Shown piece after piece: positions 22,249 to 31,274 of a DNA stretch of 64,000 nucleotides. The stretch covers positions 9,930,386 to 9,994,385 of the forward strand of contig NC_089593.1 in the NCBI RefSeq assembly GCF_019320115.1. The letters run 5' to 3'. The position numbers and the translations under genes were made by a program. The first letter of the stretch is position 1. Every line of letters begins with the position of its first letter. The notes under the pieces are model-generated. The model saw only the letters and a program-made list of their open reading frames with translations. It had not been told where the DNA came from and made no database searches. The DNA comes from Miscanthus floridulus. Lineage: Eukaryota; Streptophyta; Magnoliopsida; Poales; Poaceae.

Positions 22249-23376
22249 AAGTGGTTAAGTGAGGGTACTCTTCCTGTCCACAACTTATACGGTGTTTTGG
22301 GCACCGACTTACTTGATACTCTATTGAGAATATGAATGATGGTTTTTAACGCCTCCATCCACAGACTCATCGGTAAAGTGGAGTAACTTATCATACTACG
22401 CACCATATCCATCAGGGTACGATTATGCCTTTCAGCTACTCCATTCTGCTAAGGTTCACCCGGTGTTGAATACTGGGCAACTATACCATTCTCCTGTAAG
22501 AACCTTGCAAAAGGTCCAGGAACTTGTCCATATAGGGTATGCCGACCATAGTACTCCCCCCCCACGGTCAGACCTGACTATGTTAATCTTTAAATCATGC
22601 TGATTTTCAACTTCTGCTTTAAATATTTTAAATTTATCCAACGCTTCTGTTCTTTCTTTAATTGGATAAATATAGCCATAACGGGAGTAATCATCTGTGA
22701 ATGTTATAAATGAATCAAAACCATCCACACTCTTTACAGAAAAAGGACCACAGATATCTGTGTGAATAATCTGTAGAATTCCTACGCTTCGTTTGGCATC
22801 TTTCTTAATTTTCTTTACATACTTTCCTTTTATGCAATCTCTACATTGTTCTAAATCTGAGAGCTCTAATGGAGGAAGAATATCATTCTTAACTAGTCTT
22901 TCTATTCCCCCCTCGAAATATGGCCTAAATGACAGTGCCATAATTTCGACAACGCATCATGAGCTCTCTTTCGTTTTCTGTTTGCATTGTTCGATGAGAA
23001 TACATTCTCATTCACATCACATATGAAATTCACATTTTCATGAAGTGATAACAAATAAAGCTCGTCTTGTCGGAAGGCAAGACCAATACATCTATTATTA
23101 AACAATATCTGACATTTGCCATTTCCAAAATGGCAATCATAACCATTATGGTCCAACTTTGATACACTAATCAAGTTTCTTTGCAAAGAAGGTACATAAA
23201 GAACATCTCTAAGAAAAAGTATGAAGCCATCAGCAAGCTCTAGCAGAAGATCGCCAACGGCCTCAACATCTGCTTGTACTCCATTTGCGACTTTAATGAA
23301 ACTTTCGCTTCTTTGCAAAGTTCTCATCGAACGGAATCCCTGTAATGAATTAGCAACATGAATAGTTGCACCTGAA
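22191..23376 (-). pseudogene. Copia protease and integrase core, broken
   Basis: WIDSGATIHVAN is the aspartic protease motif (DSG). The zinc-binding GAG-pre-integrase region reads LWHCHLGHI ... CRDCIKGK. The integrase core shows HTDICGPF (first Asp) and IVRSDRGG (second Asp). The frame then shifts near 22550. The third catalytic residue lies in [11 protein letters not shown] at about 22440, preceded by a TAG at 22449-22451 where Gln is normal. At least one frameshift and one stop, so inactive. Confidence 0.85.
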
Positions 23377-23384
23377 TCAATCCA

Positions 23385-24323
23385 TCAAGTAGATTTTGAA
23401 AACTTTACATACAAAGATTCATTTACGAACGTAATAATGTTCTCACCTTTATTTTTCATAATCATCTTTAGGAAATCGGGACAATTCTTCTTATAATGTC
23501 CCGTCTTCTTACAGTAGAGACACTGGTCTTTATCCACTGGGAATTGCTTGTTCTGAGACTGTTGCATGGGACCCTTTCCAGATAACTTGGAGGAAGAGCT
23601 GTTATTATAGTTCTTTTTCTTATCTTTTAGGTAGTTGACAGTACCACCCTGTAAAACTTTTATTCTTTCCTCCTCCTGCACACACATGGCTATGAGCTTT
23701 TCTAAATCCTATTTTTCAGGTTGTATGTTGTAATTAACAACAAAGGTGTCAAATTCTTTAGGCAAAGAAGCAAAAATCAAATGAATAAGAAACTCATCCT
23801 TGAGTGCCAAATCCATTGGTTTGAGCTTAGATGCCAGATTGCTCATTCTCAGTATGTGCTCTCTAATGCCACTACCGCCATCAGAGTACCTTTCTGTAAC
23901 CAGCTGCTTGATCAGCTGGGTTGTATATGTCTTTGAAGAGCTAGTGAACTGACTCTTTATTCTTTCTAGGTACTCTGTGACCGTGTCACAGTCTGGAATT
24001 GAGCCCACTATTGCAGGTTCAATTGTATTCTTTATCACAGCCAAACATTTCTTATTGGCTGTGACCCACTTTCTATTTTTAAGGTCAAAAGACATCTTTA
24101 CGGGAGCAAAGTCCCGCTCTCTGTTCTGTCATGCAGCATCAGTCTCATCTGTGTCCCTCACCGGTGCCACAGGTTCTCTGGGACACGGTGTGGTGACAAC
24201 CCAGTCCACCTCAGCGAGGATGAAAGCCAGGTCTATATTTTTCTTCCACTCAATATAGTTATCATCTTTTAGAGTGGGGATCTCTTTGATACAACTCATC
24301 AAGTTGTATCCTCCTGAAAACAC
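23385..24323 (-). pseudogene. Copia gag, broken by three stops
   Basis: Begins MFSGGYNLMSCIKEIP, continues through the UBN2-type gag core (NRKWVTANKKCLAVI, QFTSSSKTYTTQLIKQLVTE) and ends with a CCHC zinc knuckle, CLYCKKTGHYKKNC. In-frame stops lie at 24129-24131, 23709-23711 and 23385-23387. Each stands where related elements have Trp, so TGG to TGA/TAG is the simplest reading. The protein would form the virus-like particle core in a competent element. Confidence 0.85.
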
Positions 24324-25658
24324 AATTCAAATAGTGTGAGAACACAAATAATAACAACAACAATTGTATGCCTTGGTTTAACGTTGGTCAAAATTAAAAC
24401 ATACAATTGTTTTATACATTAAATCTACATCACCGTTGGGCAGAAATAGAAATAATGCATAACAAAAAACCATAATAACATCAATATTATAATATTGCTA
24501 TTAATCAACGTTGGTCAGAATAATAACAACATTATAATAACTGTAAAAATTATCTATGTTTCAAAAATTAAATTCTCCCGTTGGTTCGAATTTAATAATG
24601 AAAGCAACAATTTTTTAAGTACGCAGCGGAAACTTTAATAAATCTTTTAATTCTATTTTCCAGAAACTGTTACAACACTTTACTATTCTCTAAACAAAAT
24701 TGACGTTGGATCAAAATTGTACAGATTTCAACATCAAAATTCAGTTCGAATTTATCAAATATGAATCAAAAGTTTCTGGAAAATAAAAAATGAATTCATT
24801 CCACTGTGTTCGGCCATTTCGGCCCAGCAACGCACGCGCGGCCCAGCTCGCGGATCCCAACGCGCGCGCCCCAGGCGGCCCAGCCGCATGGCCCTTTTTT
24901 CCGGCCGGTCCTGTTTTGTTGGCCGAACAGCCAAAACGGCCCAGCCCACTTCATTCGCGCGACGCCCGGCTGCACCCAGACCGCAACCTGGGCTTGGGCC
25001 GGCAAAGCTGATCGACGCGCGCGCCCGCCTGGGCCGCATCGTCGGCCTGATTGATCGCCACCGTTCGTCGCGATCCGACGGTCGTCCGTCGATTTCGCAG
25101 GGATAAAAACCCCGTTGGCCGCGGCTCTCTCAAACCCTAGCTCATTCTTTGCCTCCCCTTCTCTCTCATTCGACCAGCACCGCTCGTAGAATAGTCGCAG
25201 CAGCAGCCGTCCACGGTGGCCAAGGGAGAAGAAGAGGGGCTCCGCCCAGCGCCCTCTCGCCGGCGTGTGTGCTTGCCCTAGGCTGAGCACGCCGCCGTCG
25301 AGGGGCCGCATGGTGGTGCCCTGTTGCCATGACCGCGGGTGCAGTGCGGATCTCGGCTCTGTCCCGTGCGCAGAGGCGGCACGGTCCCCTTCCCGCACCA
25401 TGGCGGTGACGATAGTGGGGAGAGGACCCGGGTAGGATCCCTTCCCCTCCATCCTTTCTCTGTTCATGCTAGGGTTAGGTTTTGATTTGATTTTGGATTC
25501 TTTTCCGATTTGAAATCGGTTCTCTTTCTTTCCTTTTTCCCGAACTCTCTAGAGTTAGGGTTAGGTTTTCTCTTTCTTGATCCGATTCAAAATCGGACCA
25601 ACTTCTTTGGATTTCTTTCGATTGTTTTTCTGATCTAGATCCATGTACTAGATAGGCT
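24324..25658 (-). other. Copia 5' untranslated region
   Basis: Left part (24330-24780) is AT-rich with repeats of CGTTGG(T)CAGAA type. The right part (24790-25450) is GC-rich with open frames on both strands that match no gag. No gene supported. Confidence 0.5.
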
Positions 25659-25671
25659 GGCTTTGATACCA
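25659..25671 (-). other. Primer-binding site (initiator Met tRNA)
   Basis: The minus strand reads TGGTATCAAAGCC right after the 5' LTR. This complements the 3' end of plant initiator tRNA-Met (TGGTATCAGAGC) with one change. Confidence 0.9.
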
Positions 25672-25672
25672 T

Positions 25673-26186
25673 TGTTAAAATCATTTAGGATCTCTAGCAG
25701 TAGATCTAGGAGGGAAACACTTGGATTCGTAATAACACATGCACATGTAAACCTAGAACACTACACCGAGAGGGAGATAGGGGAGAGGTGTTGGTGTTGA
25801 ACCTAAGCCCTCGGAGGGAGTCGCGGATGAGCTGGAGCCGGCCATCTCAGGTTCGGTGATGAAGGTCTGCGCACGGGCAGCGACAGGCGGAGTAGAGGTG
25901 GCATAGACGTCGATGTAGTGCAGACGGACGACGTAGCAGTGGCGACGGCGAAGTCAGTGGAGCTTCCCGTCGCTGGCTGCGCGCCCTCTCAGATCGGTCT
26001 AGGGTTTGTCGGTGGGGTTTGCGGCTCACGGTGAACCTCGTACCTCGAGCCGCCGGCCCCTACCTCTTTATATAGCGCAGTGCGACGGGGGCCCACCAAC
26101 CATGTAGGGTTGGGCGCCCCCGATCAGGGCGCGTGACCAAGGCCCAATAGGCCGTTGGGCTTATTGGCTGGGAGATCAATCTAACA
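25673..26186 (-). repeat. Copia 5' LTR
   Basis: 514 bp, partner of 19429-19941. The TSD CGTCG follows directly at 26187. Confidence 0.9.
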
Positions 26187-26460
26187 CGTCGAACACAGCA
26201 GACCACGCGGGCATGCCGATCAAGGACGAGCAGTACCGGCGGGCGAGCTTCTACAGCGTGGGCGCCGGGTACGTGAACCCGTCCCGCGCCGTCGACCTAG
26301 GGCTGGTGTACGACCTCGGCGCCGGCGAGTACGTCGCCTACGTCTACGGCCTGGGCATCGGGGACAATGGCGTGAAGGAGATAACGGGGCGCCGCATCGC
26401 CTGCGCCAAGCTGAAGGCCATCACGTACCCGGCGATGGCGATGTGGACGCGGCAGAGCAC
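26187..26460 (+). pseudogene. Subtilase fragment, C-terminal part
   Basis: After the copia TSD the subtilase frame resumes: TADHAGMPIKDEQYRRASFY, VGAGYVNPSRAVDLGLVYDL, then YGLGIGDNGVKEITGRR and CAKLKAITYP. This is the region after the catalytic Ser. The fn3-like C-terminal domain is absent, because the sequence runs into the right terminal repeat at about 26500. Linking it to 18684-19428 shows the copia insertion removed nothing. Confidence 0.85.
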
Positions 26461-26509
26461 AGGAGCGCCGGAGGAAGCTGTTGGAGTTGCGCCGACGGCT
26501 GGCCATGGA

Positions 26510-26985
26510 GGAGAGGACCAGCAGCAGCAGGTCGCAGCCGCATCCGTCATCGTCCCTGACGCCGCGCTCTGTATTCATGCAATACTACCGCAAAAATTCA
26601 CGGAAACATCAATCTTTGTCCCCTCTTAACTCCGAATCCGTTTAGTTTTGGCACAAGAGGTAGTAACAAATGTTGTAGAGCTACGCGAGATCTCCAACTT
26701 TGTTTAAAGTGCCAAGGTCTAATTCGGCCTGGTTGGAGAGATACAAACTTCCAAAGTGGGGTGGCGCGGCGCCGTCCACCGGCTTCTGCTCGTGCGCCCG
26801 CTGGGCTGCGGCTGGCCTGCGTGGCCACGGCATCATGCCACGTCAGCACGAGAAGCAAACGTGGAAAGGAATGGACCTAGGTGATACGGCGTACAAAGTT
26901 TATGGACCCAAAAAGCTACTTTCGAAGTTGATGGACCTAACCGAAACTTCCTCATAAGTTAATGGACCTCTGGTGCATTTAACTC
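26510..26985 (-). repeat. Right terminal inverted repeat of the MULE
   Basis: Inverse partner of 17185-17650, ending GGTGCATTTAACTC and followed by TAAACTAAA. It also carries, on the minus strand, the short MNTERG reading frame seen in the left arm. Confidence 0.85.
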
Positions 26986-27160
26986 TAAACTAAATCTAGG
27001 TTACTGTGGTAGAAACCTCACTTGACAGTTTTTACCTTTTCAATACTTGAATTAACAAGAATTTTTCAACCAACAGTAGGAAAACAAGTCGAAATTATCT
27101 GACGTCATTTTAGTACAAGATTTTCAATTTCAGTACATATAATTTTTCATGTTGCTGCAG

Positions 27161-27394
27161 ACGCTGCTGCCCCAGCTAGATCCCCTGACTGAGCAGCAAC
27201 TGGTAGGCATATGCAACCTTCAACAGTCACAGCAGGCGGAGGAAGCTCTCTCCCAGGGCCTGGACCAGCTGCATCAGTCACTAGCTGACACCATGGCTGG
27301 TGGATCTCTGATTGATGACACCAACATGAGCTTCATGGGTCAAATGGCCCTTGCCCTTGGCAAGCTGTCCAACCTTGAAGGTTTTGTGATACAG
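27161..27394 (+). pseudogene. bZIP exon 5 (DOG1 domain)
   Basis: 78 codons from TLLPQLDPLTEQQLVGIC to SNLEGFVIQ, after CTGCAG and before GTTATG. It is phase 0 and intact, with no stop or indel, in contrast to exons 2 and 4. This stretch is highly typical of TGA-type factors. Confidence 0.9.
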
Positions 27395-27692
27395 GTTATG
27401 GTTTCACATGAAATTTTCACTCTTGATCATTATGTCAGTGTTATATAGTCCTCCACTCAACTTTGTAGATGAGCAAGTAACCACTTGATAGGACTTCTAA
27501 GAGTTAATTAATAAAAAAATGTCGCAGAGATAATGTATTCAGGAGTCAGGACATCTTTATTTGTCTGGCCACACTCGCAAAAAAATAAGCAGCTGATCTT
27601 TTTAGACAACGTCAAGTTTAATTATTCAATACTATGTAGCTCACTGATATCTAATAGGCTTTATGATGCCATCAGAATGTATAAATGTGGAA

Positions 27693-28020
27693 CACTAGTA
27701 GAGAACAGACCTTTGATCCTCGGCTAAAATGGGCTCTAGTCCCGAAATTTTTTGCTCCCGGGACTAGAAATACCTTTAGTCCCGGTTGCAGGATCCAATC
27801 GGGACTAAAGGTCCCTGCCCAACGGCTACTGCGCCAGACAGAGGTGGCAGGGACCTTTAGTCCCGGTTGGAGCCACCAACCGGGACTAAAGGTATACTTT
27901 TACTCCCGGTTGGTGGCTCCAACCGGGAGTAAAGGTCTACTCCCGGGCCGTGGCTGCGCCCGGGGTTGGAAAGTTACCTTTAGTCCCGGTTGGATCCACC
28001 AACCGGGACTAAATGTTCTC
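27693..28020. repeat. Left subterminal array, TTTAGTCCCGG family
   Basis: At least four inverted pairs of CTTTAGTCCCGGTTGG and CCAACCGGGACTAAAGG, several with ACTCCCGG variants. Likely binding sites of the element's own protein and hairpin-forming. Confidence 0.9.
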
Positions 28021-28022
28021 CC

Positions 28023-28030
28023 TTTATAAA
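28023..28030 (+). promoter_or_regulatory. TATA box for the first CACTA transcript
   Basis: TTTATAAA lies just inside the last palindrome of the left array. A CT-rich leader follows, then CAGTTGTAAAGG. Confidence 0.6.
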
Positions 28031-28387
28031 TCGGCCGTCTCCTCCTTCCTCCCCGAGCCCGAGCTCAGCACATTTTGAAGCTCACTGCAGTAGTGTTCTT
28101 ACTTCCTCCCTCCCTCCATTGTTCCTCCATCCATTCTTCCATCGATTTCTTCGATTCCTCCGTCGATTCTTCAGTTGTAAAGGTTACCAATCTCATACTC
28201 TCATTTTTCACCATTTTCTTATGCCATTTTGTTCACTATATATATTTATGGTTCTTTATTGTGGTTTTTTTTTTTCATTTGTAAGCAATTTAAGCTCAAA
28301 ATCACTTCAAGCTTGCATATTTACATGAAAGAAGGTTAAAGTATATATAAATATAAACTTAGAAAATAGTTAGAAAATTATAGCAAA

Positions 28388-28618
28388 TCCGTACTAGTTG
28401 AACTTGCGGACCGTGTTTAGCTCGGCGAGCATGTTCTCTGCCGAGTGATAACGGACGTCAAGGAGGAGCTTTGATTCTACGAGGGAGAGCGACAACGGTC
28501 GTGGAAGACCGTGTTCCCTTCCTCGTAGAATCGGAGCTCTTCCTTGACCAAGTACGGTGCCGTCCGGTGGAGAAATGCTCGCCGAGATGATCACGTAAGC
28601 AAGGTCAGCTAGTACGGA
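28388..28618. ncRNA. Long foldback, copy 1 (candidate small-RNA precursor)
   Basis: The two arms are inverted over the whole length. The outermost TCCGTACTAG pairs with CTAGTACGGA. The centre GTCAAGGAGGAGC..GATTCTACGAGG pairs with CCTCGTAGAATC..GCTCTTCCTTGAC almost without gaps. The terminal loop is around GTCGTGGAAGAC. The arm length (about 115 nt) and a near-perfect central duplex resemble young plant MIR loci or siRNA hairpins. Expression is unknown; RNA status is inference. Confidence 0.5.
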
Positions 28619-28729
28619 TGGTTATTTATTCACATGTCCCGATATCGTCGCAGTAGTCTGTCAATCACCGTACCTAAACGTAGTATATATAAATAAAAAC
28701 TTAGAAAATAGTTAGAAAATTATAGAAAA

Positions 28730-28960
28730 TCCGTACTAGTTGAACTTGCGGACCGTGTTCAGCTCGGCAAGCATGTTCTCTGTCGAGCGGTAACTGACAT
28801 CAAGGAGGAGCTTTGATTCTACGAGGGAGAGCGACAACGGTCGTGGGAGACCGTGTTCCCTTCCTCGTAGAATCGAAGCTCTTCCTTGACCAAGTACGGT
28901 GCCATCCGGTGGAGAAATGCTCGCCGAGATGATCACGTAAGCAAGTTCAACTAGTACGGA
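28730..28960. ncRNA. Long foldback, copy 2
   Basis: Best preserved copy. The outer 20 nt of each arm are perfectly complementary (TCCGTACTAGTTGAACTTGC at the left). The central ~27 bp duplex has only two differences, both G:U-type wobbles in RNA. Confidence 0.5.
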
Positions 28961-29076
28961 TGGTTATTTATTCACATGTCCCGATATCGTCGCAGTAGTC
29001 TGTCAATCACCGTACTTTTTATTTTAACTTTTTATGAAATGAAAAACTTAGAAAATAGTTAGAAAATTATAGAAAA

Positions 29077-29307
29077 TCCGTACTAGTTGAACTAGCGGAC
29101 CGTGTTCATTTCGGCGAGCATGTTCTCTGCCGAGCGGTAACGGACGTCAAGGAGGAGCTTTGATTCTACGAGAGAGAGCGGCAACGGTCGTGGAAGACCG
29201 TGTTCCCTTCCTCGTAGAATTGGAGCTCTTCCGTGGCCAAGTACGGTGCCGTCCGGTAGAGAAATGCTCGCCGAGATGATCACGTAAGCAAGGTCAACTA
29301 GTACGGA
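29077..29307. ncRNA. Long foldback, copy 3
   Basis: Same structure. The left arm has GAGAGAGAGCGG and the right arm CGTAGAATTGGAGC, so the central duplex keeps pairing with one more wobble. Confidence 0.5.
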
Positions 29308-29549
29308 TGGTTATTTATTCACACGTCCCGATATCGTCGCAGTAGTCTGTTATGTGTGTACACTCCCATTCTTCTGTTAATTTACGAAAATATCATGTGA
29401 ATTACTTACCTGCCGCAGTAAAAGACGAGAACACAATGACCATTAAAAATATCATTGTTTAGAGATCTAGATAATTTTATAGTTTGTTAATTTTATTTGT
29501 TTATAAAAGGAGAAATTTATAGTGTATTAAAAATGAGTATAGAGAGTAG

Positions 29550-30085
29550 ATGGCAACTGCTTCCGGGTCCTCGGCCTCTCATGGGTTTCCAAAGCGACTT
29601 AGGCCGGGCCTTCCTCTCATTCCATGCGGCAAGTGTCGTGATGAGACGAAGATTGTGATGGAGTACCGAGTGAAGAAGGAGGGTCCCAACAAGGATCGTA
29701 TCTTCTACAAGTGTCCGGATCGTAATGTGAGTTATTTTATCGTATTTAATGATTATGGTTAGTTTATACCTATTTTCATGATGGTTGTGATTAAAGTTCT
29801 AATTTTTTGTTTTAATTTCAGTGGGATGGCAATGGACGATGTTCAGGCTTCTACTGGGAGGAAGAGTATGTTGAACTCGTGCAAAAATATCTTGCACAAC
29901 AGGCAGATACGGCGGCTAATGAGGCAGTGATCCAGCCGAAGAAGCCCAAAGATGTTGCACAATCGGGGGATCTGTCTGTTTTAGTTGAGATTGGTCTCGA
30001 AATCCTTGTGCTCCTAAAATGTATTTTAGCTTTAGTTCTTTTAGTGGTAGTTGGGATTGTCTACATTGTAGCGATGCTTTCATAA
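29550..30085 (+). CDS. GRF-type zinc-finger protein with C-terminal membrane anchor (CACTA cargo)
   Basis: Two exons, 29550-29726 and 29822-30085, join in phase 0 across a GTGAGT...TTTCAG intron and give about 146 residues without damage. Residues ~20-75 form a GRF zinc finger: IPCGKC, then FYKCPDRN, then WDGNGRCSGFYWEEEY across the intron. A charged linker follows. The last ~30 residues are hydrophobic (LVLLKCILALVLLVVVGIVY), a single C-terminal transmembrane segment. GRF fingers bind single-stranded nucleic acid in known proteins; the role here is unknown. It lies between the foldbacks and the TnpD start in the same orientation. Similar small proteins occur widely in grass genomes as unnamed products, from memory. 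Confidence 0.75.
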
Positions 30086-30173
30086 ATTTGTATCTTTTGT
30101 AGTGGCACACATGTTGTATAAATAATTAATTATGATCTAGGTTTTAATATGATATTTATGTCATGTAATGCAG

Positions 30174-30449
30174 ATGAGCCGTCATTGGATGTATAAAGCT
30201 GATCGCCGCTCCCAAGAGTTCATTGATGGCGTGCATTCTTTGTTACATGCGGCCGAGGCAAACAAACGCGACGGTTTCATGTGCTGCCCATGTGCCATAT
30301 GTAAGAATACGGTGAAATATCCTTACTCAAGGACTCTTCATTCACACTTGTTCAAGTCGGGTTTCATGCCAAACTATATTTGTTGGACAAAGCACGGAGA
30401 AACCGGTGTTGTAATGGAAGAAGGTGAAGAAGAACAATGGGGACCCTAG
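30174..30449 (+). pseudogene. TnpD N-terminal remnant (transposase-associated domain)
   Basis: MSRHWMYKADRRSQEFIDGV followed by CCPCAICKN and H.FKSGFMPNYICWTKHGE is the transposase-associated (Transpos_assoc) domain that begins TnpD proteins; compare 43324 in this window. The frame stops at 30447-30449 after an acidic stretch. The Transposase_21 catalytic region expected next is missing, because the sequence passes directly to AT-rich non-coding DNA. Internal deletion of the transposase. Confidence 0.8.
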
Positions 30450-31020
30450 CATTTTGGTAAATGATGAGGACACTCCATGGTTACGAAGCGATCATAACCA
30501 TGGGACATACGTAAAGAAGAAGTTCACTGCTGTGCCCACTTGATGATATAGTGATTTAATATAGTGTGTGTTTGAGATATTATGTAATAATTGTGAATTC
30601 AGATGTTTATTATGTCATGTTTCAAATTAAATCAATGTTTGATTTGGTGGGATTTCTCTCTCAAAAAGGTAAATTAGGATACTGAGTGATGAAAAATTAA
30701 AATATTAACGTTAAAATGATGTGAAAACAAATTTCTTGTCCAAAACCAATAGTTTTAATAATTTTAATTAAACACTACATTTTTGCATTAATGAAATAAT
30801 AAATATTAGTTATATTATGTTTTATAATTCTAACAAAAAATAAAAAAAGTTAGGTTATAGATTTTTCCTATGTGCAATAAACAAAAAGAAAATTCATATT
30901 TTTAACAAAATAATTTTATGCCTTTTATTTAATTTACTATGTATTTAACAAAAACTATTGCATTTCTATTGTATTTAACAAGACTATTGCTTAAAACAGG
31001 CGGGAAACGAAACTGCAGGC
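30450..31020. other. AT-rich spacer between the two CACTA genes
   Basis: No coding signal; probable 3' UTR of the first transcript, then A/T-rich spacer. Confidence 0.5.
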
Positions 31021-31254
31021 CACCTTTACTCCCGGGTGGGAAGCCCACCCGGGAGTAAAGGTGGGCTGCAGTTTCGTGGCCCACCAAAAACATCCTTTAC
31101 TCCCGGTGCGTGTTACCAACCGGGAGTAAAGGTATACCTTTACTCCCGGTTGGTAACACGCACCGGGAGTAAAGGTACCTTTACTCCCGGTTGGTAATAC
31201 TAACCGGGAGTAAAGGGTTTTTACTCCCGGTTGGTGGCTGGCACCGGGAGTAAT
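31021..31254. repeat. Internal copy of the subterminal motif array
   Basis: About eight CTTTACTCCCGG / CCGGGAGTAAAGG blocks in inverted pairs. This is the ACTCCCGG variant of the terminal motif, more than 3 kb from either end. It ends about 10 bp before a TATA box and the leader of the second gene. Confidence 0.9.
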
Positions 31255-31263
31255 TCTCCCTGA

Positions 31264-31270
31264 TATATAA
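31264..31270 (+). promoter_or_regulatory. TATA box of the second CACTA gene
   Basis: TATATAA directly after the internal motif array; a GC-rich leader (31275-31510) follows. Confidence 0.6.
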
Positions 31271-31274
31271 CCTC

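Larger units (their letters stand above)
19429..26186 (-). mobile_element. Ty1/copia LTR retrotransposon, complete but degenerate, TSD CGTCG
   Basis: LTRs at 19429-19941 and 25673-26186 begin TGTTAAAATC and end CAATCTAACA in plus-strand reading, and the 5-bp repeat CGTCG flanks both (19424-19428 and 26187-26191). Genes read on the minus strand in the order gag, protease, integrase, reverse transcriptase, RNase H, which defines copia. A tRNA-iMet primer site and a polypurine tract are in place. It interrupts the captured subtilase inside the MULE, so it is the youngest layer there. Several in-frame stops make it non-autonomous. Confidence 0.95.
17185..26985 (+). mobile_element. Mutator-like element with captured genes (Pack-MULE), 9-bp TSD
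   Basis: The ends are inverted: GAGTTAAATGCACC at 17185 and GGTGCATTTAACTC at 26985. They continue as about 470-bp terminal inverted repeats. The perfect 9-bp direct repeat TAAACTAAA flanks both ends, as expected for Mutator elements. No MURA-type transposase is present. The interior is a subtilase-derived sequence, an antisense dioxygenase fragment and a later copia insertion; without the copia and one TSD copy the element is about 3.0 kb. It lies in the fourth intron of the bZIP gene. This is the structure of a non-autonomous Pack-MULE. Confidence 0.9.
28350..29350. repeat. Three tandem copies of a ~342-347-bp unit
   Basis: Unit starts (first base of TCCGTACTAG) are at 28388, 28730 and 29077, so periods are 342 and 347. 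Each copy consists of an AT-rich lead (AGAAAATAGTTAGAAAATTAT), a foldback of about 231 bp and a tail (TTATTTATTCACATGTCCCG). Copies differ at scattered positions. Short minus-strand frames of 63-66 codons occur once per copy but follow from the palindromic sequence. Confidence 0.95.

Noticed and set aside
24755..25467. Arg/Ala-rich frames between copia gag and its 5' LTR
   Set aside because: Position is the retrotransposon 5' leader; no gag, envelope or host similarity seen.
28394..29283. Three repeated minus-strand frames of 63-66 codons (MIISASIS...)
   Set aside because: They lie entirely inside the foldbacks, where inverted arms open frames by symmetry; no leader or domain. Repetition follows from the tandem DNA repeat.
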